Shown here: positions 1 through 9,549 of the stretch, one piece after another | Position numbering within the stretch: position 1 is the first letter of the stretch | How the letters are laid out: each line of letters opens with the position of its first letter | Assembly: GCA_001804805.1 (NCBI GenBank) | Contig: MHBH01000032.1 | Location: 167,797-231,796, forward strand | Reading direction: 5' to 3' | Length of the DNA stretch: 64,000 nt | Source of the DNA: Lentisphaerae bacterium GWF2_49_21 | GTDB taxonomy: Bacteria; Verrucomicrobiota; Lentisphaeria; Victivallales; GWF2-50-93 | Made by a program: the position numbers and the translations under genes | The notes under the pieces: generated by a model | Told to the model about the DNA's origin: nothing | The model's input: the letters and a program-made list of their open reading frames with translations, nothing else | Database searches by the model: none

Positions 1-1985
1 TCGATGGGGATATGAATCCAGGTAACAGCGGTGGCCCAATAGTTGACGATGCGGGCAGACTTGTTGCGATGTCATGTGCAGGAATGGTCGGAACAGAGAT
101 TAACTTCGGAATACCTGCTCGTGAAATCAAAAATGGTCTTGGGGGCCGTCCAGGATATGTATTTTTGACAAAGAAAATATATAAGGATGACAAATATTCA
201 TTTGATGTAAATGCATTGCCAGTGGATCCCGCCCAGAAAATTAAGAGCGTACAATTTCAGTTTTGGCATGGTGATAATCCTAGAACAAGATGTTCAGCAG
301 AAAATTTGAAATATAAGGGTGAACATGGGGTTCCAGGTGATGGCCCCCTTCAGAATATTACATTAAAAAAATTACAGAACGGGATATGGAAGGGGAAGGT
401 AACCGAATATGTTATGCCAAAGGGCTCCAGCCTTTGGTTTGTCTGTGCCACCAAAGGTGATTGCGGGGAAATTAGAAGTAAGCCAACATGCCAGGAAGCT
501 ATGGGATGGGTAGCAATGCCATCTTTTTTCGAAGAGGAGGAAGTTGCTGAAGTCAAATGGATGAAAGAACCTTTGGCGGATCTTGTCACAAGCAAGGAAA
601 ACCCCATGGATTCAAATGTTGAGCAAGATGAAAAGGGCCTGAAATATGCATCCTTGACTTTAAATCCTGCAACAATAAATATGCCTGAAAATATCCTGCA
701 GATTGTCTGTCCCCCGAGTGGAAAGGAGATTTATGCCATATGCAGAGATTATCCCAAAATAAAAGTCTTTGACCCTAAGGACTTTAGCTTAAAAGCCGAG
801 ATCAGGACACCCAAATACCCTATCAGCATCGCGTGCGATGAGAAATACATAGCTGTAGTTTGTAATGAATCGAAGGTGTTTACCATAATAGATTCTATAA
901 CAAAAGAGCCTATAAAATCCATTATAAATGAGCTGGAACCGGGCTCATCCCCATCAAAGATATTAGGCAGAGCTCCTAATGGAGGCTTTATCACAAGATG
1001 GGATTTAAAGACAATAGGCACAATCAATAAGGAATATGCAATTGCAAGCATGGAAGGTCTTTATCCTCTTATTAATGCCACGGGTGCAACCTACGACAGA
1101 GCCAGCCCGTTTTCTAATGGACGATACCTGTTGCTTTTCGAGGAAGGCTCTAGCCAAATCGCTTATCTTGATTTGAATACATTAAAATTATTTTCTAGTC
1201 ACCAATACCAGGAAATCAGAAAACTTCTTTCTAAAAATATCTTTGACGACAAAAGGTATCGTATTTCTTCTGGAAGTTGTTCTTATGATAATGCCACACC
1301 TATTATTTCATTTCAGGACGACTTTTATATGTCTAAGTCGATGCTGTTTTCTCCGGATTTAAAATGGCTAAATTATGAAATACCGGGAACGTTCATAAGG
1401 GAAGTCCCTCAAAAAGGATATCTTGTTACTTGGTTAAAGAAGCATACCAAAAATTTCAATGATGGGCTTGAAGTTTATTATGTTGCCCGCTCCAGCGGAA
1501 GAATTTTAAGGAAAATCTATATTAAATATCCCCCCATGCCAAATTCGCAAGATGTTAATTATGTCTCCAATTATGCCAGATGTGCCAATTCTCCTACATC
1601 TTTGTATGTCCCTGGTTATGAACTTCTAATTTGGAAGGCGGACTTTGGTTTTCAAGCTGAAAAATGGTTTTCACTTAGATGTGGACCAATCAAAGAGGAA
1701 ATTGTCTTCCTGCCAAACTTGACCTTGAAAAATGCACCTGGCTCCACGATTACGGCTGAAGAAAATTATGAGTTTACACCTGAGATCATAGGAAGTGTTC
1801 CTGAAAACATAAAATTTAAATTGGAAGATTGTCCAACTGGAATGTCAATAGATCCCAATACAGGAAAGATCTCCTGGAAACCTGGAAAGGCTTATATTGG
1901 CGATTATGACTTATGTATTATTGCTGGTCTCTCTCAAGAATCAATTTCATTATGTAAATGGACATTATCAGTAAAGCCAAAATAA
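1..1985 (+). CDS. Secreted trypsin-like serine protease, C-terminal part (5' end outside window)
   Basis: The reading frame is already open at the left edge, so the N-terminus is missing. The first visible residues are DGDMNPGNSGGP, the motif around the catalytic serine of DegP/HtrA-like trypsin-fold proteases; the His and Asp of the triad would lie upstream. After the protease end come about 150 residues I cannot assign, then a stretch (bases 690-1700) with repeated short beta-strand patterns such as 'PKIKVFDPKDF' and 'KYIAVVCNESKVFTIID' that resembles a beta-propeller of the YVTN/WD kind. The last 75 residues resemble a He_PIG/cadherin-like Ig module ('DCPTGMSIDPNTGKISW'). The architecture suggests an exported protease with protein- or glycan-binding repeats. 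The protease call is firm; the propeller and Ig calls are pattern-based inference. Confidence 0.75.
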   Translation, partial: DGDMNPGNSGGPIVDDAGRLVAMSCAGMVGTEINFGIPAREIKNGLGGRPGYVFLTKKIYKDDKYSFDVNALPVDPAQKIKSVQFQFWHGDNPRTRCSAENLKYKGEHGVPGDGPLQNITLKKLQNGIWKGKVTEYVMPKGSSLWFVCATKGDCGEIRSKPTCQEAMGWVAMPSFFEEEEVAEVKWMKEPLADLVTSKENPMDSNVEQDEKGLKYASLTLNPATINMPENILQIVCPPSGKEIYAICRDYPKIKVFDPKDFSLKAEIRTPKYPISIACDEKYIAVVCNESKVFTIIDSITKEPIKSIINELEPGSSPSKILGRAPNGGFITRWDLKTIGTINKEYAIASMEGLYPLINATGATYDRASPFSNGRYLLLFEEGSSQIAYLDLNTLKLFSSHQYQEIRKLLSKNIFDDKRYRISSGSCSYDNATPIISFQDDFYMSKSMLFSPDLKWLNYEIPGTFIREVPQKGYLVTWLKKHTKNFNDGLEVYYVARSSGRILRKIYIKYPPMPNSQDVNYVSNYARCANSPTSLYVPGYELLIWKADFGFQAEKWFSLRCGPIKEEIVFLPNLTLKNAPGSTITAEENYEFTPEIIGSVPENIKFKLEDCPTGMSIDPNTGKISWKPGKAYIGDYDLCIIAGLSQESISLCKWTLSVKPK

Positions 1986-2650
1986 TTATTGTGTAATTTG
2001 AAGTTGCCATACCGTCGAGTATTTTCTGATTGATGGTTGCCCTGTCCTTTATGAATTGTTCGTCTCCCGCGCGTTCACTAAGAATGATATTCTAAAAAGA
2101 TAAGCGGAAGTATGCTTGGAATGCATTTTGCAAGCATCGAGTTGCATGGTCTATGAGTTCTTGTTATTAGGGGTTTGTATATGCTTGCCAGAGCGATGAA
2201 AAATTTGCGTTTCCCCGCTTCGGGTAGGCTGGAGACCTGGAATTTACTGAAGCTCTGCGATGAAAAGTGGAATTGACAAGATGCATGCAAGCAATAACGA
2301 CGGGCGTAAACTGCGGAAAAACATAATCCCCCCAAGTATGTATCAGAATTTGCAATAAAAGCATCTACTATATTGAACCCCATTGCAATGTCAAATTACA
2401 ACCGCAATTAAATTGCAGAAAATTACATGAGGGGACAGGATGGGGGTAGGTGGGGATGGGGAAGTTCTGGAGTTCTAAAATTCTGGAGTGCGCAAGTTCG
2501 GAAGTCCGGGAGTGAAAACAGAACATTGAATATCCAATATCCAGCAAGGAATGTCCAATTATGAAGGTGGTGCAATGAAAAGAGCCGGTCTGGAGACCGG
2601 CGCTCCTCTAATATTTCCAATTTCAAGTATCAAGCGTCGAGTATCAGCTC
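1986..2650. other. Intergenic region with a dispersed-repeat fragment and no convincing gene
   Basis: No open frame here has a ribosome site or recognisable protein. The right part carries text that recurs elsewhere: 'AATATCCAAT' phrases (again just before 9927) and a palindrome GCCGGTC-TGGA-GACCGGC followed by 'GCTCC' (2584-2606). That palindrome is related to copies near 4627 and 44050. This stretch separates two convergent genes, so the palindrome may also help end transcription. Confidence 0.5.
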
Positions 2651-4513
2651 TCACTTCTTCCTGGAAAGCGCCATTTTTGCGAGTTTCGCACAAAGTTCGA
2701 CGAAGGAGAGGCCGGATGCCTTTGCGGCTTTCGGGAAGAGGCTGCTGTCCGTGAAACCGGGAATGTTGTTGGCTTCCAGCACGAATATCGCGTTGTCGGT
2801 TTTCCTGATGATCATGTCGACACGCAGGAGATCCCGCGCCTTGATGGCATTGAAGAACTTCAGTGCCGCCTCCTGCGCCTTTTCCTGTACGTCGGAGGGC
2901 ACTGAGTCGGGAGGACAGAAATACAGCGTCTCGCCCTGCTGGTGCGTGTATTTTGCGTCGTAGTCGTATGTCTCGCCCGGATACCTGATCTCTACTAGAG
3001 GCAGAGGCTCTCCTCCGAGAACTCCGACTGTCACTTCCGTGCCTTTGATATACTGTTCCACGAGGATCTCGTTGGCGCTGTATTTGAAGGCCGTGTCAAA
3101 CGCCTTGTCGAGGTCCTTTTCGTTGAAGACTATTGAAATACCGACGGTGGAGCCTTCCGTGGGAGGTTTGACGACAACGGGAACCTTGAGATTCGGGGGC
3201 AGGGCTTTCCTGTCACGTGTAAGGATTGCGAAATCCGCAGTCGGGACGCCTGTTTCTACCATCAGCTTCTTGCTGGCGATCTTATCAATTGCGATACGGC
3301 AGGACTTGCTGTCACAGCCGACATAGGATATTCCTGCGTCCTCCAGGGCCTTCTGGATATCGCCGTTCTCTCCGAAACCGCCGTGCAACACTGGAAACAC
3401 CGCATCCGCCTTTTTCATTGCTGGCAGGACTTCAGGCTTCTTGACATCGATCTCCTCGACGTCATAACCCGCATTCCTGAGGGCTTCCGCGACGAACTTT
3501 CCGGAGGTGAGCGAGACATCGCGTTCACTGCTTGTTCCACCCTTGAGGAGTGCAATCCTTGGAGGTTTGATGCCAGAACTCAGCAGCTTTGAGCTTTCAG
3601 GATTTGCGAAGCGTACTTCCGGGCTGATGTATATTCCGGTCGAGTCGGCCACGACGGACCTGACCTTCAGCATGAGATCAATAAAATCCTTTTCCGCAGA
3701 CCTGCCGCGGTTTATAAGGAAGTTCGCATGCTTGTCGCTTACCACCGCATCTCCTGAAGACAAGTTCTTGCCGCCTGACAAATCTATGAGTTTCCCCGCT
3801 GACAACTCGGATACTGGATTCCTGAATACGCATCCTGCACTCCTGCCGGAAGGATAGGAATCGCGCCGCCACTGCAGTTCATTCCTTATTTTCTCCTTTT
3901 CCACGGCCGGCTGGCTTTTGTCAAACTTGCATATCGCGGCGAGTATTATTACATCCTCGGGGATCGATGTCCTGCGGTAATCCCATTTTATATCCTTGCC
4001 TGATCCCTTCCAGTGGTTTCCCATGTAGTCGAATCCGCAGAGCTCCTCGACGATGCCACCCATGCAGACACCGCGTGAACCGGCATTCATCCTGACAGAT
4101 CCGCCGACCGTGCCGGGGATTCCTGCGAGCGGTGCTGCTCCGCCGAGGCCAGCCTCGGCGCATGTCTTGATGAGATTGTACAGTGACACTCCGGCGCCGG
4201 CGGTTACGTGGACGTGGCTGATCTTGATCCTCTTGAAATCGTTCTTGCTGAGCCTTATGACAATTCCGGGCATAGGCCTGTCGGATCCTATTACGTTGCT
4301 CCCTTCACCGAGCACGAAGACAGGTATTGCGTTCTGATGGCAGTATTTGAGGAGTTCGCTGAGCTGGATGTCGTCGTCAGGCTCGGCGAGGACCGGTATC
4401 TTTGCTCCAACTCCGAGCGTTGTCACGCTTTTCCATGGGACATTGAACTGCAGGTGCAATCCCGGCAGGAGGGACTGCATCTCATAGATCTTTGATTTAC
4501 GTAGACGGGACAT
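2651..4513 (-). CDS. MurB-Ddl fusion: UDP-N-acetylenolpyruvoylglucosamine reductase + D-alanine--D-alanine ligase
   Basis: One 620-residue protein joins two cytoplasmic peptidoglycan-precursor enzymes. Residues about 12-305 are MurB (NADPH reduction of UDP-GlcNAc-enolpyruvate): FAD motif GEGSNV at 69-74, PGTVGG at 133, Tyr179-Arg180, and the C-terminal PEV glutamate at 299. The proton-donor position carries Cys228 (SAGCVF) where E. coli has Ser. Residues about 317-620 are Ddl: KGGTSSERDVSL near 324, HGGFGENGDIQ, the ATP-grasp lysine in VVVKPPTEGS, and the metal-binding LLRVD and LEANNIPG motifs. Both halves keep their key residues, so both should be active. The second Met at residue 12 is an alternative start; neither has a clear ribosome site. 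MurC-Ddl fusion is known in Chlamydia; this pairing is different. Confidence 0.93.
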   Translation of the reverse strand: MSRLRKSKIYEMQSLLPGLHLQFNVPWKSVTTLGVGAKIPVLAEPDDDIQLSELLKYCHQNAIPVFVLGEGSNVIGSDRPMPGIVIRLSKNDFKRIKISHVHVTAGAGVSLYNLIKTCAEAGLGGAAPLAGIPGTVGGSVRMNAGSRGVCMGGIVEELCGFDYMGNHWKGSGKDIKWDYRRTSIPEDVIILAAICKFDKSQPAVEKEKIRNELQWRRDSYPSGRSAGCVFRNPVSELSAGKLIDLSGGKNLSSGDAVVSDKHANFLINRGRSAEKDFIDLMLKVRSVVADSTGIYISPEVRFANPESSKLLSSGIKPPRIALLKGGTSSERDVSLTSGKFVAEALRNAGYDVEEIDVKKPEVLPAMKKADAVFPVLHGGFGENGDIQKALEDAGISYVGCDSKSCRIAIDKIASKKLMVETGVPTADFAILTRDRKALPPNLKVPVVVKPPTEGSTVGISIVFNEKDLDKAFDTAFKYSANEILVEQYIKGTEVTVGVLGGEPLPLVEIRYPGETYDYDAKYTHQQGETLYFCPPDSVPSDVQEKAQEAALKFFNAIKARDLLRVDMIIRKTDNAIFVLEANNIPGFTDSSLFPKAAKASGLSFVELCAKLAKMALSRKK

Positions 4514-4590
4514 ATGTCATTTTTGATTTTAGACGTGTCCCGCGAAGCCCCTTGGGCGAAGTGGGATTGACGATTTTAATTTATCAGAAA

Positions 4591-4613
4591 AACACAGGCA
4601 AGATGCCTGTGTT
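4591..4613 (-). terminator. Probable terminator of the ppiD-like/hisI operon, made from a dispersed hairpin
   Basis: A 9-bp perfect stem, AACACAGGC / GCCTGTGTT with a 5-base loop, is followed on the minus strand by a run of Ts. It lies about 85 bp past the hisI stop. The same hairpin core (ACAGGC..GCCTGT) recurs near 44020 and 41480, so it is also a member of a dispersed repeat family (4591-4650 overall, including a GCCGGC..GCGCTCC tail). Confidence 0.55.
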
Positions 4614-4697
4614 ACATTAAGAATTGCCGGCCAGAGGCCAGCGCTCCTTTAAACTCCAAGTTTCAAGTTGCGAGTTTCCAGTATCAAGTATCGAGTT

Positions 4698-5075
4698 TTA
4701 CTTTTTATACTTCTTTTCCGGATCGAATATCTTCTCCCCGACAGTTTCCAGCTTGTCCTTGACGATCTTCCTGTAGAAGCAGGACCTGTATCCGGTGTGG
4801 CAGGCGGCGCCGCCGATCTGGTCCACCTTGAAAAGAACGGTGTCATTGTCGCAGTCGATGCAGATTTCCTTTATCTTCTGTACATTGCCGGATTCCTCGC
4901 CTTTTTTCCAGAGCTTGTTCCTGGAACGGGACCAGTAGGTGGCGTTGCCCGTCCTGACGGTCTCCTCCCACGACTGCTTGTTTATGTAGGCGAGCATGAG
5001 CACTTCGCCTGTCTTGTAGTCCTGCGCTATGGCGGGAAGAAGGCCGTCGCCTTTTGAAAAGTCAAGTTCGATCAT
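4698..5075 (-). CDS. hisI: Phosphoribosyl-AMP cyclohydrolase
   Basis: This 125-residue cytosolic enzyme opens the purine ring of phosphoribosyl-AMP in histidine biosynthesis. The sequence shows the family landmarks [30 protein letters not shown], the metal-binding [11 protein letters not shown], and [14 protein letters not shown] with its cysteines. The start [11 protein letters not shown] was chosen because a perfect AGGAGG lies at 5084-5089, eight bases before the ATG; the frame stays open further upstream but that part has no family match. There is no HisE (pyrophosphatase) domain. The gene follows the PpiD-like gene by about 50 bp, so they are probably one transcript. No other his genes are visible nearby. 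Confidence 0.95.
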   Translation of the reverse strand: MIELDFSKGDGLLPAIAQDYKTGEVLMLAYINKQSWEETVRTGNATYWSRSRNKLWKKGEESGNVQKIKEICIDCDNDTVLFKVDQIGGAACHTGYRSCFYRKIVKDKLETVGEKIFDPEKKYKK

Positions 5076-5128
5076 TTTGAATTCCTCCTGGTATACGGAT
5101 GGATGGCTGCTGTTGTTTTCCGGAACGG

Positions 5129-6808
5129 TCAGTTCTTTTTCGCACCGTCTGTTTTCTGGGATTCTTTTTCCGGGACGGGGAACTGGCATCTGGCCGCCAG
5201 GGAGTTTTCAAAGGTGTCCCATGCTGATCTTGTTTTCATTGAAGCATAGATCTCTGTGAATAAATTCTCCTTCTCCTTGAATTCCTGGTCGGACGGCAGG
5301 GTTCTTTTTTCAAGATATATGAAAATCGCACCGTATGGAGTCTCCCTCACGGTTGAGATTTTCCCCGGCCTTGTTTCAGTGGCAAGAGCGGCCATGAGCA
5401 TGGCGTCGGGATCCTGCGGTGGCGCAAGCATGTCGAATTCCGGAAGATCCGTGAACTTGCCCTCCGGGATCTCCTCGATCTTCTTGGACTTTTCAAGCGC
5501 CTCGGATATTTTCAAAGCTGTATTCCTTGCGGTCTCCCCCGCAAGCTGGCGGGCTTTTTCCGACTTGAAATCCTTTATGGCCTTCTCCTTGACTTCATCA
5601 AATTTCGCCGGCCTGGTCTCCTCCTTTGCTACAAGGCACGCCACGAAGCATGCGTTGTTGCCCTGGACTGCATCGGAAACAGGCTGGTCTGTAAAGAGCT
5701 TGGAAACCTCCATGGCAAGTTCCGGCTCCCTGCCGACGTTCTTTATGACCGGGTCTTCAATGCTGAAGAAACCGGCTTCATATACCTTCGGATTCACATT
5801 CTTCTTTTCCGCAAAGGCGCAGAAGGCGTCAACCATCGCCTTGTGGGACTTGAGGTCGGCCGTGGCCTGGTATGCCTCGGCTGAGAATGCCTGGGCGTCC
5901 TTCATTGCAAGGTTCCTGGCCTCTTCCTCGGCAAGCGTCTTTTTAATCTTGTCCGCGACTTTTTCAAGGGGGAGGATTTCATCCTTTTCCTTGAATCCGG
6001 ACTTGTTGTCCTCATAGTACTTTTTGATCTTCTCGTCCGATATCTTGACCTGGCCGGCATAATTGACATAATTGAACCTGACGACTTTGACCTTGAACTT
6101 AGGCGGGATCGAATATTTTTCCGCATTGGCATTGAAGAAGGTTTCAACGGACTTGTCATCGGCCTGTATCCCCGGAAGGTAGTCATCGGCCTTGAATTTC
6201 ATGGTCTTGATCTTGAACTTTTCAAACCTGATGTTGAATGCCTGCCTCACCTCGTCCGGTGTGACAATCACCCCTGAACCGATCTCTTCCCTGAGCCTGT
6301 TGATGGAAAGCTGTTCCCTGACGGCGGTGTCGAGAGCCTGTTTGTTATATCTGAAGGGGGTCATATACAGCTTCACGAATAAATCAAACTGGGCGCTGTC
6401 GAACTTGCCGTTCTTCTGGAATATCGGTTCGGCGCGGAGGAAGTCCGCGACTTCGGTATCGGAGGGATATATGTTCCTTTCCCTGGCCGCCCTGAGGTAC
6501 ATGATCCTGAACTGCGCCATTTTGTATGCGCTGTCCCTGTAGGGTGAATTATGGATGTTGAAGCCCGGAGCCTTCAGTGATTCCATGATTGACATTGAAT
6601 CGACGTTGTCGGAAATCTCCCTGTCGGTGACCTTCTTGCCGAGGATGACAGCCGAGGCTCCTTCCGACTGTTTGTCGCCAAACAGGCCGAAGAAGCTGAA
6701 GCCGGGCGAGAAATACAGTACGAAGGAAACGATGATCGCCCCGGTAAATGTTCCGAAAATAATTCTACCATGCCTGGCGAAAAACCTGTTTAAACCGCTT
6801 ATGACCAT
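5129..6808 (-). CDS. PpiD/SurA-like membrane-anchored periplasmic folding factor
   Basis: The 559-residue protein has a short cytoplasmic N-terminus, one membrane segment (about residues 14-36, [20 protein letters not shown]), then a long SurA_N-like helical region. This is the layout of PpiD, the inner-membrane chaperone that helps newly exported proteins fold. The middle (residues 200-420) is rich in charged helices and contains PpiD-like stretches such as [18 protein letters not shown] could not find a well conserved parvulin motif (no HIL..., no GxxLG), so prolyl isomerase activity is doubtful. An AAAGG lies about ten bases before the start. It heads the short operon with hisI. The PpiD-like assignment rests on architecture; detailed function is inferred. 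Confidence 0.75.
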   Translation of the reverse strand: MVISGLNRFFARHGRIIFGTFTGAIIVSFVLYFSPGFSFFGLFGDKQSEGASAVILGKKVTDREISDNVDSMSIMESLKAPGFNIHNSPYRDSAYKMAQFRIMYLRAARERNIYPSDTEVADFLRAEPIFQKNGKFDSAQFDLFVKLYMTPFRYNKQALDTAVREQLSINRLREEIGSGVIVTPDEVRQAFNIRFEKFKIKTMKFKADDYLPGIQADDKSVETFFNANAEKYSIPPKFKVKVVRFNYVNYAGQVKISDEKIKKYYEDNKSGFKEKDEILPLEKVADKIKKTLAEEEARNLAMKDAQAFSAEAYQATADLKSHKAMVDAFCAFAEKKNVNPKVYEAGFFSIEDPVIKNVGREPELAMEVSKLFTDQPVSDAVQGNNACFVACLVAKEETRPAKFDEVKEKAIKDFKSEKARQLAGETARNTALKISEALEKSKKIEEIPEGKFTDLPEFDMLAPPQDPDAMLMAALATETRPGKISTVRETPYGAIFIYLEKRTLPSDQEFKEKENLFTEIYASMKTRSAWDTFENSLAARCQFPVPEKESQKTDGAKKN

Positions 6809-6910
6809 TTTGAATAGGACCTTTCACTTTAAATCTGGAAACAAAAAGAAACGCCGCATAATATATTTTTGTTATGGAATCTTTAAAGCCTTGACATTGA
6901 AAATCTTCAT

Positions 6911-6965
6911 AAAAAAGCAAATATCCACTGGAGCCGCAGCTACGGCGGGGCCAGTGGATATTTGC
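6911..6965 (-). terminator. Rho-independent terminator of the zinc-motif protein gene
   Basis: A perfect 15-bp inverted repeat (GCAAATATCCACTGG at 6917-6931 against 6951-6965) is followed on the minus strand by six Ts (6911-6916). It begins two bases after the stop codon of the gene at 6968. Confidence 0.9.
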
Positions 6966-6967
6966 TG

Positions 6968-7510
6968 TCACATCGGCTTGTTGGAGCCGGAACTCCATTT
7001 CAGGCATATGGCCTTGTTTTCCCCGTCGAAGAGATCCGGATAGAGTTTCTTAGCGCATTCCGGGCACAGGCTGTGGGAGAAGTCCGACTTCGAAAGCCCC
7101 TGGATGTATTCCTCGATGGAATGCCAGTATCCTTTCGGATCCCTGATATCCTTGCAGTTGGAGCAGATCGGGAAGAATCCATCGAATGAATCCGGTTTCA
7201 GGGCGGCTCTGAGGTTCTCTATCTGTTTCTCACGTTCCTCCAGAAGGGTCCTGGAGTCGATATTCTCCTTTGTGAGCTTCCCCGTCTTGTCCTCGAGTTT
7301 CCGTATGCTTTCTTCGAGAGTACGGCACTTGTCTTCAGAGATCTTGTTCCTTCCGTCAAGTTCCGAGAGCTGTTTCTTCAATTCATCGGAAACAGTCTTG
7401 AATCCGGATTCGGACGCGGCAAGGCTCTTTTTCGTCTTCATAAGCAGTACGGCGAGAGCGAACCCCGCAATCACTGACACTGCAAGCAGCGCTGATGTAA
7501 AGATTAGCAT
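6968..7510 (-). CDS. Membrane-anchored coiled-coil protein with C-terminal CxxC/CxxC zinc-like motif
   Basis: The 180-residue protein starts with one membrane segment (residues 3-23), continues as a heptad-rich coiled coil (about 30-108), and ends in a compact motif: ICSNCKDIRD ... GYWHSIEEYI ... FSHSLCPECAKKLYPDL. This ending is familiar from the C-termini of many PAS, GGDEF and receiver proteins, where it probably binds a metal through the two CxxC pairs. Here it has no sensor or output domain and is tethered to the membrane by a coiled coil. A strong terminator follows directly. The start has only a weak ribosome site. The exact function is unknown; a role as a scaffold or adaptor for signalling proteins is inference. 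Confidence 0.8.
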   Translation of the reverse strand: MLIFTSALLAVSVIAGFALAVLLMKTKKSLAASESGFKTVSDELKKQLSELDGRNKISEDKCRTLEESIRKLEDKTGKLTKENIDSRTLLEEREKQIENLRAALKPDSFDGFFPICSNCKDIRDPKGYWHSIEEYIQGLSKSDFSHSLCPECAKKLYPDLFDGENKAICLKWSSGSNKPM

Positions 7511-7833
7511 AAGCTCAAAAGTTCGTTTGATTTATGGTGTAAAACCCTGTAAAAGACAACATAATCCCAAATTTTTCAATGGCTGGATTGATTTTCTCCT
7601 GCATTGAAGTAAAATAGATGCACAAATAAGTTTTTAAAGGGAATTTTATGTTCTGCATCCTGGTATATCCACTTGTTGCTGTACGCGGCCCGGCCGCGGA
7701 CGCCGCCATGCCTGCAGGGCTGTGACGACCAGCAGGATATGCCAGTTCCGCTTCCCGGGTTATCCCATCAGAAGAATCCAAGGCATCCAAACAGCATAAT
7801 CATATCCATTAAAATTTTCTTGAAAGGTTCAGA
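7511..7833. other. Divergent intergenic region before ilvB
   Basis: This region lies between two divergent genes and should hold both promoters. It contains one GC-rich hairpin (GCGGCC-CGGCCGC, around 7686-7700) and, just before ilvB, AAAGG as ribosome site. I looked for an attenuator or T-box-like leader and found no convincing leader peptide rich in branched-chain codons. Confidence 0.4.
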
Positions 7834-9549
7834 ATGAGTAAAAATATAAGAAGCCACGGGCACCAGCATCCGATGAAAGGTGCGCAGATCGCGATAAAAT
7901 GCCTCGAACGGGCCGGTGTAAAGACATTATTCGCATATCCCGGTGGAGCCTCAATGGAGCTCCATCAGGCATTGCAGGATTCCAAAATGCGCGTCATCCT
8001 TCCTCGCCATGAGCAGGGAGGGGCCTTTGCGGCGGCAGGATTCGCCAGGGCGACCGGTGAGACCGGCGTGTGCATGGCTACCAGCGGGCCCGGTGCCACA
8101 AACCTGATAACCGGAATAGCGGACGCCTACATGGATTCCATACCGCTTGTGGCGATCACCGGACAGGTCAGCTCACTCCTGATCGGAAAGAATGCATTCC
8201 AGGAAATTGACATAATGGGGATGACAAGGCCGATCGTCAAGCACAGCTATCTTGTCCTCGATGCCAATGAGATACCTAAAGTTTTCGCCGAGGCGTTCTA
8301 CCTCGCCAACAGCGGCAGGCCGGGGCCTGTCCTAATAGATCTGCCGAAGAATGTCCAGCAGCAGATATGCACTCCGGTTTTTCCGGAGAAGACGACAATA
8401 CGCTCATACCGCGTATCTCATGAAGTCAAAAGCTCAGATATCGAGGCGATCCGGAATGCCATTGAAAAATGCAGGAAACCCTGCATCTACGCTGGTGGAG
8501 GAATTATAACCTCCGGAGCGTCTGCTGCGTTGCGCAAATTCGCCGAAAGCTACAATATTCCGGTGACGACCACCCTGATGGGGATAGGTTGCTTCCCGGA
8601 GGATCACCCTCTTTCCCTCAAATGGCTTGGCATGCACGGAACCGTCTATGCGAACAATGCCGCGAACGAGTGCGATCTGCTTCTCGCGTTTGGTGCGCGT
8701 TTCGACGACCGTGTCACAGGCCCAGCCAGCACGTTCGCCGTCAACTCGCTGATCGTCCATGTCGATATCGACGAATCGGAAATCAACAAGAATGTTCCTG
8801 CCGACATCGGAGTTGTCGCCAACATAGGGGATGTCCTCGACATTCTCAACAGGAAGCCGATGCGGAAGAATTATTCCGACTGGTTCAAGAAGATCCGCGA
8901 ATGGAAAACGAAATTTCCGTTGACATACAAGGCCAGCGACAAAGTCCAGCCGCAGTACGTCATTCAGACCCTGTGCCGTCTCACAAACGGGGAGGCGATC
9001 ATCGTTCCCGGCGTCGGACAGCACCAGATGTGGTCGGCCCAGTATTATACATATAAATATCCCAGGCAGCTTCTCGCTTCAGGAGGCCTTGGCGCGATGG
9101 GATTCGGATTCCCTTCGGCGATGGGTGCGAAAGTCGCAAGACCGGACAAGCTGGTCGTCAACATCGACGGCGACGGAAGTTTCCAGATGAACATCCAGGA
9201 ACTGGGGACGCTCCACAACGAGGAGATAGAGGTAAAGACGATAATCCTCAACAACCAGCATCTTGGAATGGTCGCCCAATGGGAGGATCGTTTTTATGGC
9301 AGCCGCCGTGGAAACACGGTCCTCAAGAATGATCGTGTCGACCGTCCATATCCTGATTTCGTCGGCATTGCAAAGGGATACATGATCCCCGGCCGCGAGG
9401 TCTACAGGAGGGATGAGGTCGAGGACGCCATACGCGAGATGCTTGAGACCAAGGGCTCGTTCGTCCTGGATGTCCATGTCGAATATCAGGAGCATGTGCT
9501 CCCGATGATCCCACCAGGGAAGACATACAAGGACATCATTTATGAATAG
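7834..9549 (+). CDS. ilvB: Acetolactate synthase, large (catalytic) subunit
   Basis: The 571-residue thiamine-diphosphate enzyme makes acetolactate or acetohydroxybutyrate, the first committed step of valine, leucine and isoleucine synthesis. Visible landmarks are the catalytic Glu60 in PRHEQGGAFAAAG, TSGPGATN, the VPxD-like IPLVAITGQV, the FQEIDIMGMTRPIVKHS loop, the FAD-side GARFDDRVTG, and the thiamine/Mg motif GDGSFQMN ... NNQHLGMV. The AAAGG ribosome site supports the first Met; the first 14 residues (His-rich, RSHGHQHP) are an unusual lead-in before the family match. No regulatory small subunit (ilvN) or ilvC lies next to it, so feedback control must come from elsewhere or be absent. 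A strong hairpin overlaps the stop codon. Confidence 0.96.
   Translation: MSKNIRSHGHQHPMKGAQIAIKCLERAGVKTLFAYPGGASMELHQALQDSKMRVILPRHEQGGAFAAAGFARATGETGVCMATSGPGATNLITGIADAYMDSIPLVAITGQVSSLLIGKNAFQEIDIMGMTRPIVKHSYLVLDANEIPKVFAEAFYLANSGRPGPVLIDLPKNVQQQICTPVFPEKTTIRSYRVSHEVKSSDIEAIRNAIEKCRKPCIYAGGGIITSGASAALRKFAESYNIPVTTTLMGIGCFPEDHPLSLKWLGMHGTVYANNAANECDLLLAFGARFDDRVTGPASTFAVNSLIVHVDIDESEINKNVPADIGVVANIGDVLDILNRKPMRKNYSDWFKKIREWKTKFPLTYKASDKVQPQYVIQTLCRLTNGEAIIVPGVGQHQMWSAQYYTYKYPRQLLASGGLGAMGFGFPSAMGAKVARPDKLVVNIDGDGSFQMNIQELGTLHNEEIEVKTIILNNQHLGMVAQWEDRFYGSRRGNTVLKNDRVDRPYPDFVGIAKGYMIPGREVYRRDEVEDAIREMLETKGSFVLDVHVEYQEHVLPMIPPGKTYKDIIYE

Noticed and set aside
2078..2626. Several short frames between the protease and MurB-Ddl genes
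   Set aside because: They overlap each other on both strands, lack ribosome sites and partly consist of dispersed-repeat text.
5256..6017. Long plus-strand open frame of 253 codons inside the PpiD-like gene
   Set aside because: It is antisense to a gene with clear family features; its own translation is Ser-rich with no motif and no ribosome site. The same holds for 16557-17507, 21862-22665, 26007-26828 and 49604-50350.
7515..7790. 91-codon minus-strand frame before ilvB
   Set aside because: No ribosome site, no family pattern, and it would occupy the only promoter space for ilvB. No leader peptide or T-box hallmark was found either.
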